A DNA stretch of 64,000 bases from Prinsepia uniflora (taxonomy: Eukaryota; Streptophyta; Magnoliopsida; Rosales; Rosaceae): contig CM064867.1 of the NCBI GenBank assembly GCA_032719365.1, positions 63,796,136 to 63,860,135 of the forward strand, written 5' to 3'. Numbering within the stretch: position 1 is the first letter of the stretch; every line of letters begins with the position of its first letter. The notes beneath the pieces were generated by a model that made no database searches, was not told the origin of the DNA, and saw only the letters and a list, made by a program, of their open reading frames with translations. Both the position numbers and the translations under genes were made by a program. Shown in pieces: positions 50,001 to 59,028 of this stretch.

Positions 50001-51518
50001 CCTTTGCTAGTGGAACTCCGGAAGAGCGGAGTTATGTTAGGGATGGACGATCAGGGAGCCTTGTTGGCTAGCTTTCATGTGCGACCCGTGTTGGTCGACA
50101 GGATCATCGAGGCTCAATTACAGGACCAGATACTTTGTGATTACAGGAACGAGGTTGAATCCGGACAGAGACAAGATTTCTCCGTCAGGGGCGATGGAGC
50201 ATTAGTAAAGCTTGGGAGATTGTGTGTACCTGCGGTACCAGAGTTGAGGAGAGAGATTTTAGACGAGGCCCACAGTTCGGCCTGTGCTATGCATCCAGGA
50301 GGGACAAAGATGTACCGTACCCTCCGGGACTATTATTGGTGGCCAGGGATGAAGAGGGAGATAGCTGAGTTTGTCAGCAAATGTTTGATCTGTCAGCAGG
50401 TCAAAGCAGAACGGCAGCGTCCGTATGGGGCTATGCAGCCACTTCCAATTCCACAATGGAAGTGGGATCATATTACAATGGACTTTGTCTTCAAGTTACC
50501 GAAGACAAGGAGTGGAGTTGATGGAGTCTGGGTAATAGTGGACCGGTTGACTAAATCAGCACATTTTCTGCCTGTACGTGAGACGTACAAGCTAAACCGT
50601 TTGGCCCAGCTATTCATTAATGAGATCATCCGACTACACGGTACCCCAGAGTCGATCGTGTCGGATCGGGATCCGCGTTTCACATCCAGATTTTGGAGGA
50701 GTCTGCAAACTGCCTTAGGTACGAAATTGCATTTCAGTACGGCATTCCATCCTCAGACCGACGGGCAGTCTGAAAGGACGATACAGACTCTCGAAGACAT
50801 GATGAGAGCTTGTGTATTGCAATTCCAGGATTCGTGGGCTGATCGATTGCCATTGATGGAGTTTGCCTACAATAACAGCTACCATGCGAATATAGGGATG
50901 GCACCATATGAGGCACTGTATGGTCGACAGTGCAGAACACCGGTATGCTGGATGGAGATCGGAGAAAGAACCGCAGTGGGGCCGGATCTGATGGATATGA
51001 CCCAGGAGACAGTTCGGGTTATTCGGGAGAGATTGAAGGCGGCCCAGGATCGTCAGAAAAGCTATGCAAACCGACGGATCCGAGATTTAGAGTTCGAGGT
51101 TGGTGACTTCGTCTTTTTAAAGTTATCGCCGTGGAAAGGGATTCTTCGATTTGGACGACGTGGGAGATTGAGTCCCCGTTATATCGGACCATACGAGATT
51201 GTCGAGAGGATTGGTCCAGTGGCTTACCGTTTAGCACTACCTTCGGAGCTTTCCCGAGTACATGACGTGTTTCATGTATCGATGCTACGGAAGTATCTTC
51301 GGGATGACTCTCATGCACTGCCAGAGCAACCACTGGAACTGATGACAGATTTGAGTTTCGAGGAACGGCCAGTGCAGATTCTGGATCGGAAGGAAAAGGT
51401 CTTAAGGAACAAGACGATTTCTTTGGTTAAAGTACTATGGCGGAACCACGAGGTGGAGGAAGCGACGTGGGAACCCGAGGAATTGATGAGAGGGCAGTAC
51501 CCATACTTGTTTGAGTAA
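47091..51518 (+). CDS. Tekay Gag-Pol polyprotein with C-terminal chromodomain, uninterrupted
   Basis: The frame is open from 47055, but I choose the ATG at 47091 (MPPRSE), where Tekay gags usually begin; the longer start gives 1,487 residues and this one 1,475. Residue numbers below use the longer form. Gag core is at about 51-200 (RWERIFEVM, RFLNQFYPR), the zinc knuckle C286-C289-H294-C299, and the protease DSGAT at 376-380. RT spans about 530-760 with catalytic F-I-D-D at 710-713. RNase H spans about 840-970 (D859, E896, D921). Integrase has H1073-H1080-C1110-C1113 and catalytic D1143, D1204, E1240. A GPY/F-type module (SPRYIGPYEIV) is near 1373-1383 and a chromodomain at about 1436-1487. 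RNase H ends VADALCRK, where the usual serine is cysteine. No stop or frameshift is present. Chromodomains are thought to steer integration to heterochromatin. Confidence 0.95.
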   Translation: MPPRSEPRARVDEGNGGNGDTASIERAQRLGATHFSGGTDPEEAHQWIDRWERIFEVMHCPPEERVVLATFLLDGSAYRWWHNLVLAGWTVHTIPWETFRERFLNQFYPRSFRNAREAEFLQLRQGDQTVAEYEETFLMLSRFAENFVITEADRCRRFEWGLRPEIQAMVTATPFASMRDLTDAATRVENSILARQRAEGETRRRDRPYLGFSGRRGSKGGHSGGSSSSGSRGRSGQFRSPQRSGQRSGAWQRSYSPMSISPGGYSGRPREVTCFACGEPGHYASECPLIRGSTAPAQSTVSQTDSSRTRGVVRGRDRGARGRGRPAESMARVYAVTQQQARSIPGVLTGTVHIYGMVVRALMDSGATHSFISPHCASLLGREVTALEHEMGVGTPIGVTYRVNQEIRACPVEIEGVEFPADLILMNVHDFYVILGVDWLSEYNSLIDYGNMRLTLRGPGLPEVIFQGECGDASPKVISALTATKLLQKGCQGYLAYVVESTDESLRIEDIPIVREFPDVFPGDLPGLPPPREIDFTIELLPGTRPISQAPFCMAPAELRELKIQLQELVDLGFIRPSTSPWGAPVLFVKKKEGSLRLCVDYRQLNKATVRNQYPLPRIDDLFDQLRGARYFSKIDLRSGYHQLRIAEGDVQKTAFRTRYGHYEFLVMPFGLTNAPAAFMDLMNRVFRAYLDKFVIVFIDDILVYSKSVRAHEEHLRRVLGKLRQEQLYAKLSKCQFWLNSIGFLGHIISPEGISVDPQKTEAVTNCPRPTTVTEVRSFVGLAGYYRRFVEGFSQIAAPLTRLTRKGVKFVWDDQCEQSFQELKFRLTTAPVLALPDSSGEFVVYSDASLQGLGCVLMQNGKVIAYASRQLKTHELNYPTHDLELAAVVHALKIWRHHLFGVTCRIFTDHQSLKHLFTQKELNMRQRRWLELLKDYDCTIEYHPGNANVVADALCRKLAGSVAHLRLVYLPLLVELRKSGVMLGMDDQGALLASFHVRPVLVDRIIEAQLQDQILCDYRNEVESGQRQDFSVRGDGALVKLGRLCVPAVPELRREILDEAHSSACAMHPGGTKMYRTLRDYYWWPGMKREIAEFVSKCLICQQVKAERQRPYGAMQPLPIPQWKWDHITMDFVFKLPKTRSGVDGVWVIVDRLTKSAHFLPVRETYKLNRLAQLFINEIIRLHGTPESIVSDRDPRFTSRFWRSLQTALGTKLHFSTAFHPQTDGQSERTIQTLEDMMRACVLQFQDSWADRLPLMEFAYNNSYHANIGMAPYEALYGRQCRTPVCWMEIGERTAVGPDLMDMTQETVRVIRERLKAAQDRQKSYANRRIRDLEFEVGDFVFLKLSPWKGILRFGRRGRLSPRYIGPYEIVERIGPVAYRLALPSELSRVHDVFHVSMLRKYLRDDSHALPEQPLELMTDLSFEERPVQILDRKEKVLRNKTISLVKVLWRNHEVEEATWEPEELMRGQYPYLFE

Positions 51519-51524
51519 ATTTCG

Positions 51525-51552
51525 AGGACGAAATTTCTGTAAGGAGGGTAGG
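51525..51552 (+). other. Polypurine tract of the intact Tekay element
   Basis: GAGGACGAAATTTCTG followed by AAGGAGGGTAGG ends two bases before the 3' LTR. It is the primer for plus-strand DNA synthesis. Confidence 0.85.
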
Positions 51553-51553
51553 T

Positions 51554-54152
51554 TGTAACGACCCGAACCGAAAATAATAATATTTTAATGTAAAAAGACT
51601 GTTTTACCCTTGGGGGGAAAACTTTGACTTTTTCTCGGGAAATAATTTGGACTTTGACCCATGACTATGACGTAGATCGGGACGTCACGAATCCGTAGAC
51701 AGGCGGCACGCCGAAATCGGAGTTCGTATGAAGAAGTTATGGTCAAGGAAGCGTTTTAGCGGAATTTACGAACCGAGAACAACGGAATAAAATATTAATT
51801 TATTACGGGAATCCGTGCCAACCTAATATTTAAATCAAACCGATGGATTGGTGACAAGTGTCACCCATCCAAGGCCACACTATTCCCATAAAGCAATTAA
51901 CACTATTTAATCAATTTTTATATTAATTATTTTCCCTCCAATTGTTCCCAGCCCTTGGATTGTCTGTGCAAATGGATCCCAGCCCTTCATTTTCATCTGC
52001 TTTCCTTATTCATGCACGATCTCTGTCTGTTTTCTCCCAAACACACACATCCATTCCCCCTTCAACCGTGCATTCTTCTTCCCATTTTCTCTCCATCCAA
52101 ACACACAAACCCACGCGTCTCACACCACCACCCGATCACCAGCTGCATCACCAACATCCACTAACCATCACCGAGCATCACCGGCAGCCACCACCCCACT
52201 TCCCAGCCCCGAAACCACCGTGCAAACTCAGACCCGAAAACCTCAAGGAAACGGGTCCAAGAAGCAAACCTCGATAACCACCTCACCTCGACGCGGGAGG
52301 AGCTCCAGTCTGCACCGTGGGGATCCTAGGAACTTAACTGGACGACGGCGAGGGCTACGGCGGCGTGATAGCGGCGGTAAGACCCAAAACCCGACAAGCC
52401 CGTTTTCATTCCTTATTCGACCCGACCGTTTTTAATGCTTAGAAATTGATTGTTAGGTGATAGACATGTCCTAGGGTGAGAGACGAGTCGTTTGGGACCG
52501 GGTTGGACGACGGAGACGCCGTGGATCACCGGGGACGACGACCGGACCGTGACCGTGAGTTTCAGAGACATTCTGGTGAGTTTCTTCCCACTTTCTTCTT
52601 ATTTTGAGGTTGTAGAACCATTGGACAGACCTAGACGAACCCATAGGGATCAACCCCGTCGAAAATGGTGGCCGGAATCGTGTGGTGGAATCGGGTCAAA
52701 CCGTGGGTCGACGGCGACCCGGTTCCAGTCAAACGGGTCGACCCGGTACTGTAGCACTGATGACATCATCATGCTGACGTCACTTCTGACGTCATGATGA
52801 CGTCATCCTGTCAGATGTTGTCAGACCAGGGACCAATCAGAACGTGCCACATGTCACCTGACAAGTGTCAGTGATGACGTCATGCTGACGTCAGCGGTAC
52901 TGTAGCAGCGTTGACCCACGCGTTGACCAGGCGCGTGGGGGCGCATGTGAACAGTAATTTTGGTGGGGCCGGTACCATTTTCAAGGTTTCGACGATACGG
53001 ATCCAATGGAGGTGGTTTCGTGTCGATCGGAGATCGTTATGTTAGCCAAAATGGGGTTTGAAGCACCGGGAATAGTGCCCGGGATGCGTTTTTGAGGCGG
53101 ATCTGTTCTAGGGTCTTGGTATTGATATTATAGGGTCCTTAAGTAACCCTCAGGAATAATAATACAGGTTTATAGAGATCGTTGAGCAGCAAGGACCGAG
53201 TGTGAGTGGGCTGTTTGATTTATAAAAGGCTTGCATGCATAAACTGTTTTACTATTTCCACTGATGAGTCTTATAAACTGCTTATATATGTTATTACAAT
53301 GTTTTGGGCATGAGAACCGTCTGGATTATATGTGGATTTTTGTTTGGGATGTCCGGGGGACATAGGGTAAACTATACTGTTATTGTACTGTACTTTCCTA
53401 CCTGTGTATATTGTCTCCTCCAGGGAGGGTCGTTGGCCTGGGTGGACCCTGGAGTAGTCACGGGGCTCTGACTGAGTGGAGTTGACCCCCGTTGGGCTGC
53501 TTACTCTCAGGAAGGCATGTTCATATACCTCGGGCAGTGACCGGGATACCGGGAGCTGATGTACCTAGAGAGTCTCGGGTGTGAGACCCTGAGTGGCAAC
53601 GCGTAGCCTTAGAACCGTGACATCATTTGGGTTGGGTTTTACAGTGCACTGATATGTTAGTTTCACCTTACGATTATTATTGTGGTTCATTTGTTATGAT
53701 TTCATTGTAATATTATGTTTTCACTGCATGCAAGATTTGGAAAACGGAGGGGTAAAACCTTATGATTATTTTATTATTAAATTGATTTCTAAACTGTTAT
53801 TTTTGGCCCACTCACCCTTGTTTTACTGACCCCTCCAGACCCTGACACGACAATAGAGGAGGAGGATCCGGAGGAGGAGGCAGAGGTTTAGTTTGCCTAG
53901 CTGTGCACCTGTACACCCACTTGTGGGTAGGTTGAGCACCGAATAAATGTACTCTGACTAGTGTGCTCACATGTTGTATTTTACTTTCCCTTGTCTGACA
54001 GTATCACTTTAAACACTGTGTTTGTACGTTATCTATCTATGTGAGTCTTCGGTTTTTATTTAAGGGTACTTTTGGTATGTTTAGAGTCATTGTCAGACGG
54101 GAGCGGGTCACGTCCCCGGGTGGTCCTAGTGGGATTGGGACGGGTCCTGTCA
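51554..54152 (+). repeat. 3' LTR of the intact Tekay element
   Basis: It is 2,599 bp, 23 bp shorter than the 5' LTR because one TGACGTCAGC-bounded segment is missing in its TGACGTCA cluster. It ends GGGTCCTGTCA and is followed by TGTTC. Most other differences are C/T or G/A transitions. Confidence 0.95.
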
Positions 54153-54157
54153 TGTTC
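54153..54157. repeat. Target-site duplication TGTTC, right
   Basis: It matches 44352-44356. The flanks on both sides join into one LTR-like phrase (CACCACATGTTC and TCTAGGAGCTTCTGG). Confidence 0.9.
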
Positions 54158-55334
54158 TCTAGGAGCTTCTGGATAAGATTGTCACTATTTAATTAAGCAA
54201 AAGTGCATCGCTGGCGAAAAATAACATAGTGGACTAGTTTGTAACATACAAAAAATGACTAATGGTATCATCGACTACCAAGTGGCATACAACTCAAATA
54301 TCACACTAAGTCCATAGACTCTTTATTGACATAGCACTTTTAATAACTCACCTAGAGTACTCAACTTTCTCAACTTGCTACAGTAGTAGCAATTAAACAT
54401 ATTAATCAAGTAAACCTAAATCCACTAAAACACAAATGCCAAGCCCTTGCTTATGGGTGTAGTTAGATAAAAGGTGGAGTTAATCTCTACTAGTTGTGTT
54501 GGAGGGATGTTCAATGATGTTATTGTATACGGAGGTTGTTGAGTGGTTATGCCCTCCCTCTTGGTGTCTCCAATTCACCATAATGTTGGAGTTGAAATTC
54601 CTCATTTGGATTCTCATGATATATTCGGTACGTCAGGTTGTTTCAATTGACTGCTTATTAATTTTTGTACTCGTTGTTTTTATTGTGTCTTCTATTTATG
54701 TTGTTTTATTAGCATTTTTTGTGATTTATGACTTTTTGGATTAAAATAAAGTAAGAAGATGCTACCATTACAACCCATTGAGATGAATGAAAGCCACTTA
54801 TTACATGTTTTATCCATATTCTTGAAAGAATCCAACTGTATGTAGAAAATTGGGCAAATGTTAATGTAACACTAACACCCTCCACTTCCACTTCACTAAC
54901 TTTTTATTCCTTCCTTTCTTCTCTATGAAGAGACCTCCAGCTCCCCCACTTCATTTTGGACCGTTTGGTGTCGCATCCAATCATTTCGTGAGTCCACATC
55001 TCCTTATGATGAGCCATGTCTCACCCTATCCACCCACTTTTATAGTTCTATACAAACCATTTTATGTAGTTTAGTGCTTATTTGCTTGCACGTCCCCAAT
55101 AAACTACTTAGCTGTTGATCTGTCAACATGACGATATTAATCACCCCAAAACCCCATTTTCCCTCGCACTCTCCCCCAACCCCAACTTTTCTCACCTCCC
55201 AAACACATCTTAAATCATCCACATTTTCCAGGAAAAAACAAAAACCCATGTTCATCTTTCCCACCAAAAGGCTTGGGGTAATATTGCCAATACAGTTCAT
55301 CAACCTCTACCACTAGCTCTTCAGCCTTTTCATT
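54158..55334. other. Intergenic sequence upstream of the WRKY gene
   Basis: The first few dozen bases are probably old LTR. After that I see no gene. The last 300 bases before the WRKY start are AT-rich with pyrimidine stretches, as in plant 5' UTRs. A candidate TATA-like TTTATAG lies at 55039-55045, but I cannot place a start site. Confidence 0.4.
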
Positions 55335-56513
55335 ATGGACCCTAAATTTTACAGAAATAACTGTTTTAGCCCTGACGGTGCAGACCCTGATCATCAGCCA
55401 ATCTTGGAATATGCCCCGGACTCACCCTCCTCAGGGGAGGAGACAAAGCTGGCTACTGCACCATCACCCAAGAAAAGGTAATTATTTTTTACTAACCTCT
55501 CTTTAGTTATTATTATTTTTTAATTATGTGTTGTTTTCTTTTTGGAAATGAAATTGACCGTTATGGTTGATTTGGTTTATTTCTATTTTAGGAGGGGAGT
55601 CCAGAACAGGGTAGTATCAGTACCGATCGGCGACGTGGAGGGATCCAAGAGCAAAGGGGAGGGACATCCACCAACGGATTCTTGGGCCTGGAGGAAGTAC
55701 GGCCAGAAGCCCATCAAAGGTTCTCCATATCCAAGGTACTGCTACTATCAAACGAAATTCAATTTTTTTATTATAAGAAGAAACTTTATTTTTCTATGGA
55801 AGGTTCAATATTATGTAAAATAAAAAAATATATTGTAGAAAATTGAAAAACGAAAATAATTTTTTTTGAGAGCTTGAAAAGCAATCACTAGGAGTCTTAT
55901 ATGATCCTATCCAGTACGAAAATGACAGATTATCACAGCGAAACTCAGGGAACGGCCCTTAGAAATTGGTTTTCTTTTTTTGGTTGAAAAATGCTTATTT
56001 GTTAAAATTCAAACACGTGGAAATTGACATATTTTGCACCGGATAAATTACACTTTATTATTTTATATTTTATATTTTATAATAAATTTATACACAATTT
56101 TTTAAATTTTGCATTTATCTCTATGAATTATTCAAAATTTGATATTTTGGCTGGTTGGTTAAATTTTTTTTCCTAACTTCCTTTTGATACTAACATCGTG
56201 TTTATATACCTTATTTTTCGGCTATTCTCAACCTCCTTAAAATGAGATGTTGGTCAATTTACCCATTTTGACACCCAATTTTAGTTTTCTTTTTTTGATT
56301 CTGCTTCTCTTTGCTTCTCTTCTCTTCTCTCCTCTTCTCTTGGATTTGGGAGCAACATTGGGTACATCGAGGTTAATAAAAATTAAAAAAAAATAAGACA
56401 CATTATGTCAGCATCTCAAAATTTTTTAATCATGCCTTTTGTTTTAATTGTTTTTTTTATTATTAAAATTTTAACCCATTTATTTATTTATAAGATTGGT
56501 ATCAATTTGCAGG

Positions 56514-56523
56514 GGATACTATC
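56514..56523. repeat. 10-bp target-site duplication, left
   Basis: GGATACTATC here and again at 58380-58389. The length fits Mutator-like elements (usually 8-11 bp) rather than hAT (8) or CACTA (3). Confidence 0.85.
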
Positions 56524-57520
56524 AAGGATGAAAATATCGATATCGACGGATATATCGCTAGTCAAATTTATGGATATCTCGTCCCAAATATCGATATCGA
56601 TATCGATATCGTTTACAGTCAATAAAAATAATGGAAATTTGGTCTAAAAGTTGGAAATTTGGAATGAAATTTTGAGAAAAATTTAAGTACCCAATAATGG
56701 TTATATAAGACTAATAAAACTATAAAATAACTTTGATATAATAAATATATGATGCATAATATGATATAATAGGGTTATTCCGATAACTAATAATATAAAA
56801 TTTTAAACATAAACATAAATTGAAATGAATTACTATAATTGAATGTTAATATAATTAAAAAACATAACAATAAGCATAAAAAAAATTCAATGGAAGAAAA
56901 ATTATAAAGTGAGTAAATATATTTAAAATTGGAAAAAAAATTATGAAAAAATAGAGTTAATCTTTGTTCAACAATTAGAAAGAATTCATATATTTAAAAA
57001 TGTAAAAAAAAAAAAGGACAAACATTGTTAAAAATTTAGGGAAAACGAATAAATAAAAAATTAAACAAAGGGGGCATCGTGGGGTTCAAACCCAATAACC
57101 TCACATCGGGTTTTTCGACCCGCGCAGCATGACCCAGCTGGAAATTGCTTGTCTTACGTCCGATTTTCATGAATTTTGGCCTTATATTGATCGTTTTAAT
57201 TAAATAATGAGATCTATGGGCTTAAAATAAGATAAAATGTTGAAATTTCGCTCAATTTCTTCTCCCTCCCTCCCCCCCCCACCCGGCCCCCGCCCGCGGC
57301 CCCTTATGTGCCACCAGCCAATTTTAGCGAAATTTAGCCAATAATTACCGATTTTCTCATCCATGGTTACATCTACCATGACACAAAAAAAAAATTATAT
57401 TAATTACTTAGGTTTTTTGGAAAAAATTACTTAATTTTTCAAATGTAAACAATGTAAATAAATTAATAATTAATAATTCGTTAGATATTTATTTCTAACA
57501 CAATGTTAATGAAAAATAGA

Positions 57521-57521
57521 C

Positions 57522-57558
<37 letters not shown>

Positions 57559-57559
57559 G
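57521..57559. repeat. AAT microsatellite
   Basis: About 13 AAT units lie inside the Mutator-like element. Confidence 0.9.
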
Positions 57560-57637
57560 ACATGGATAATGATGTACTAATATTAAAAAAATTAATTACA
57601 ATATATGTTTTTGATAAATTACAATAAACTAATATTT

Positions 57638-57639
<2 letters not shown>

Positions 57640-57688
<49 letters not shown>
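57640..57688. repeat. AAT microsatellite, second
   Basis: About 16 AAT units follow 80 bp after the first. Confidence 0.9.
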
Positions 57689-58379
57689 GTCTACTAGAAG
57701 TCTAGAACCGTGTAGAACTGTGTAGAACTAACCAACTAAGTATTCTTTCATAATTATATCTTTCTTCTTTATCTGATCATAGTTACATCTTTCATATAAT
57801 TAAAAACACATTGAGACTTGAGCAAGGCAGAGGTGAGAGACTTTCCACTGAGGGAGACGGAGACCGTGAAGGGAAAATAGGGGATTTAGGTGTGAATTGA
57901 AGCTAACCGCGGGTTGCAGCTTCTGGTCGCTGCTAGTCGCCGTTGGTGGTGGCCGCTGCTGGTCACCGCTACTGCTCGTAGCTGCTACGATTGGGTGATG
58001 GAACAAATATATGAACGATGAAATTTGGAGATGAATTGGCGTGGTGATGGAGGCATCCGTTGGAATCGGTTGTGGCGGTGGATCTCAAAGTTGGGTTCAA
58101 AGGCAACATTCTCAAATTTGGGTTTTACAATTTCTGGTATTTTGTACTTTCAAATTGGATTTCAATTCGAATTTGTGCAATTGTTTTTTTTTTTTTGCTT
58201 TGAATTGGATGTCAATGGATGGTGAGAATATCGGTTCATTTCGTCGATTCTTGTGGATATTTCATCGATTTGTCGATATTGGGGGAAAAAATTTCTTTCC
58301 CCCTCATTTAGATGACGACCTCCAAAATTAACGATATTTCGGTGGAAATATCGACGAAACTGCCGATATTTTCACCAAT

Positions 58380-58389
58380 GGATACTATC
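58380..58389. repeat. 10-bp target-site duplication, right
   Basis: GGATACTATC, followed directly by the rest of WRKY exon 3 (GATGCAGTACTTCC). Confidence 0.85.
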
Positions 58390-58964
58390 GATGCAGTACT
58401 TCCAAGGGATGTCCGGCGAGAAAGCAAGTGGAAAGAAGCCGGGTGAGCCCCAAAAAGCTCATCATCACCTACGCTTGTGACCACAACCACCTCATGCCCA
58501 CCGCCAAATCACACCAACCCTGCTCCATGAACATCACCGCGTGGGCCGCCACATCGCTGGCTGTGAAACCCCAACCTCCAGCCAAAACATTTGCACCCAG
58601 GAAGGAGCTTGGGGTCTTCGGAGCCCAAGTGGAACTTGAGCTCAGTGACGATTCGGGCACCATGCTTAGGGACTTGGGCTGGATCGGTGACGTGGCATCT
58701 ACGGTTGTACTCGAGAGTCCAATTTGTATAGGAAATAGTAAATGCGTGGACTATGACGTGGCAACGAGGTTGGGAGACGAGGACGATTATTTGTTCGCCG
58801 ATTTGGGTGAGCTGCCAGAGGGTTCGGTGATTTTCCGGTGGAGGATGATGGAATCCAACGAGCAAAACCAGCGATGTAGTTTAAGTGCGGTTCCATGTTG
58901 TAGCAGTACAGGGTAAGATTGTGGACCTTGAATCAAAAATGGTTATGGATAGTGCTCTCGGAAC

Positions 58965-59028
58965 TACATTTTCTAACCACATTCGAGCACTGTTCGCAGC
59001 GTAAACTATTATGTGGTTAGAAAATGTA
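58965..59028. other. Perfect 18-bp stem-loop after the WRKY stop codon
   Basis: TACATTTTCTAACCACAT (58965-58982) is the exact reverse complement of 59011-59028, with a 28-nt loop. It begins 49 bases after the WRKY stop, so it would lie in the 3' UTR or just beyond it. Purpose unknown. Confidence 0.85.

Larger units (their letters stand above)
44357..54152 (+). mobile_element. Intact Tekay (Del) chromovirus retrotransposon
   Basis: This is a 9.8-kb element with two near-identical LTRs (44357-46978 and 51554-54152), PBS 46982-46993, one gag-pol frame, a polypurine tract and a 5-bp duplication TGTTC. The order is gag, protease, RT, RNase H, integrase, chromodomain, which with the GGACGAAATTTC end signature identifies the Tekay branch of plant Ty3/gypsy chromoviruses. 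I counted about 20 LTR-to-LTR substitutions by eye plus one 23-bp indel in some 2.6 kb, so it is young. It inserted into old LTR-like sequence. It is the only element in the window that could be autonomous. Confidence 0.95.
56524..58379. mobile_element. Non-autonomous Mutator-like (MULE) element in WRKY exon 3
   Basis: It is 1,856 bp between a 10-bp duplication. The left end AAGGATGAAAATATCG and the right end read backward, ATTGGTGAAAATATCG, match at 13 of 16 positions, so it has short inverted ends. No transposase is visible. Inside are ATCGAT-rich repeats at 56530-56625, two AAT microsatellites (57521-57559 and 57640-57688) and a C-rich patch near 57268-57302. The right 160 bp folds on itself, because 58217-58265 resembles the inverse of the right terminus. 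Family assignment is from duplication length and end structure only. Confidence 0.75.
55335..58916 (+). pseudogene. WRKY: Group IIe WRKY transcription factor, exon 3 interrupted by a transposon
   Basis: WRKY proteins bind W-box DNA in the nucleus and regulate defence and development genes. Exon 1 is 55335-55477 (starts MDPKFYRNN, ends AAG before GTAATT) and exon 2 is 55592-55735. Exon 3 begins at 56513 after TTGCAG and resumes at 58390, ending with TAA at 58914-58916. The joined lengths give 825 nt, 275 codons including stop, with the frame preserved throughout. The DNA-binding motif WAWRKYGQKPIKGSPYPR is in exon 2, and the zinc-binding C-x5-C and H-x-H residues (CSTSKGC, HNH) are at 58392-58500. 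The C-terminus carries LFADLGELPEGSV, which with PPTDSWAWRKYG points to the WRKY65/69-like part of group IIe. The first intron (114 bp) and second intron (777 bp) sit at the usual positions. The insertion brings a TGA in frame 5 codons after the acceptor, so this allele should give a protein without its zinc finger. Confidence 0.85.

Noticed and set aside
56529..56625. Repeated ATCGATATCG as a possible regulatory site array
   Set aside because: It belongs to the inserted element's terminal repeat and is simple palindromic repetition.
57069..57130. A GGGTTCAAACCC-like stretch resembling a tRNA B box
   Set aside because: Only one box and no tRNA fold or A box nearby. It may be part of the Mutator-like element, so no tRNA is called.
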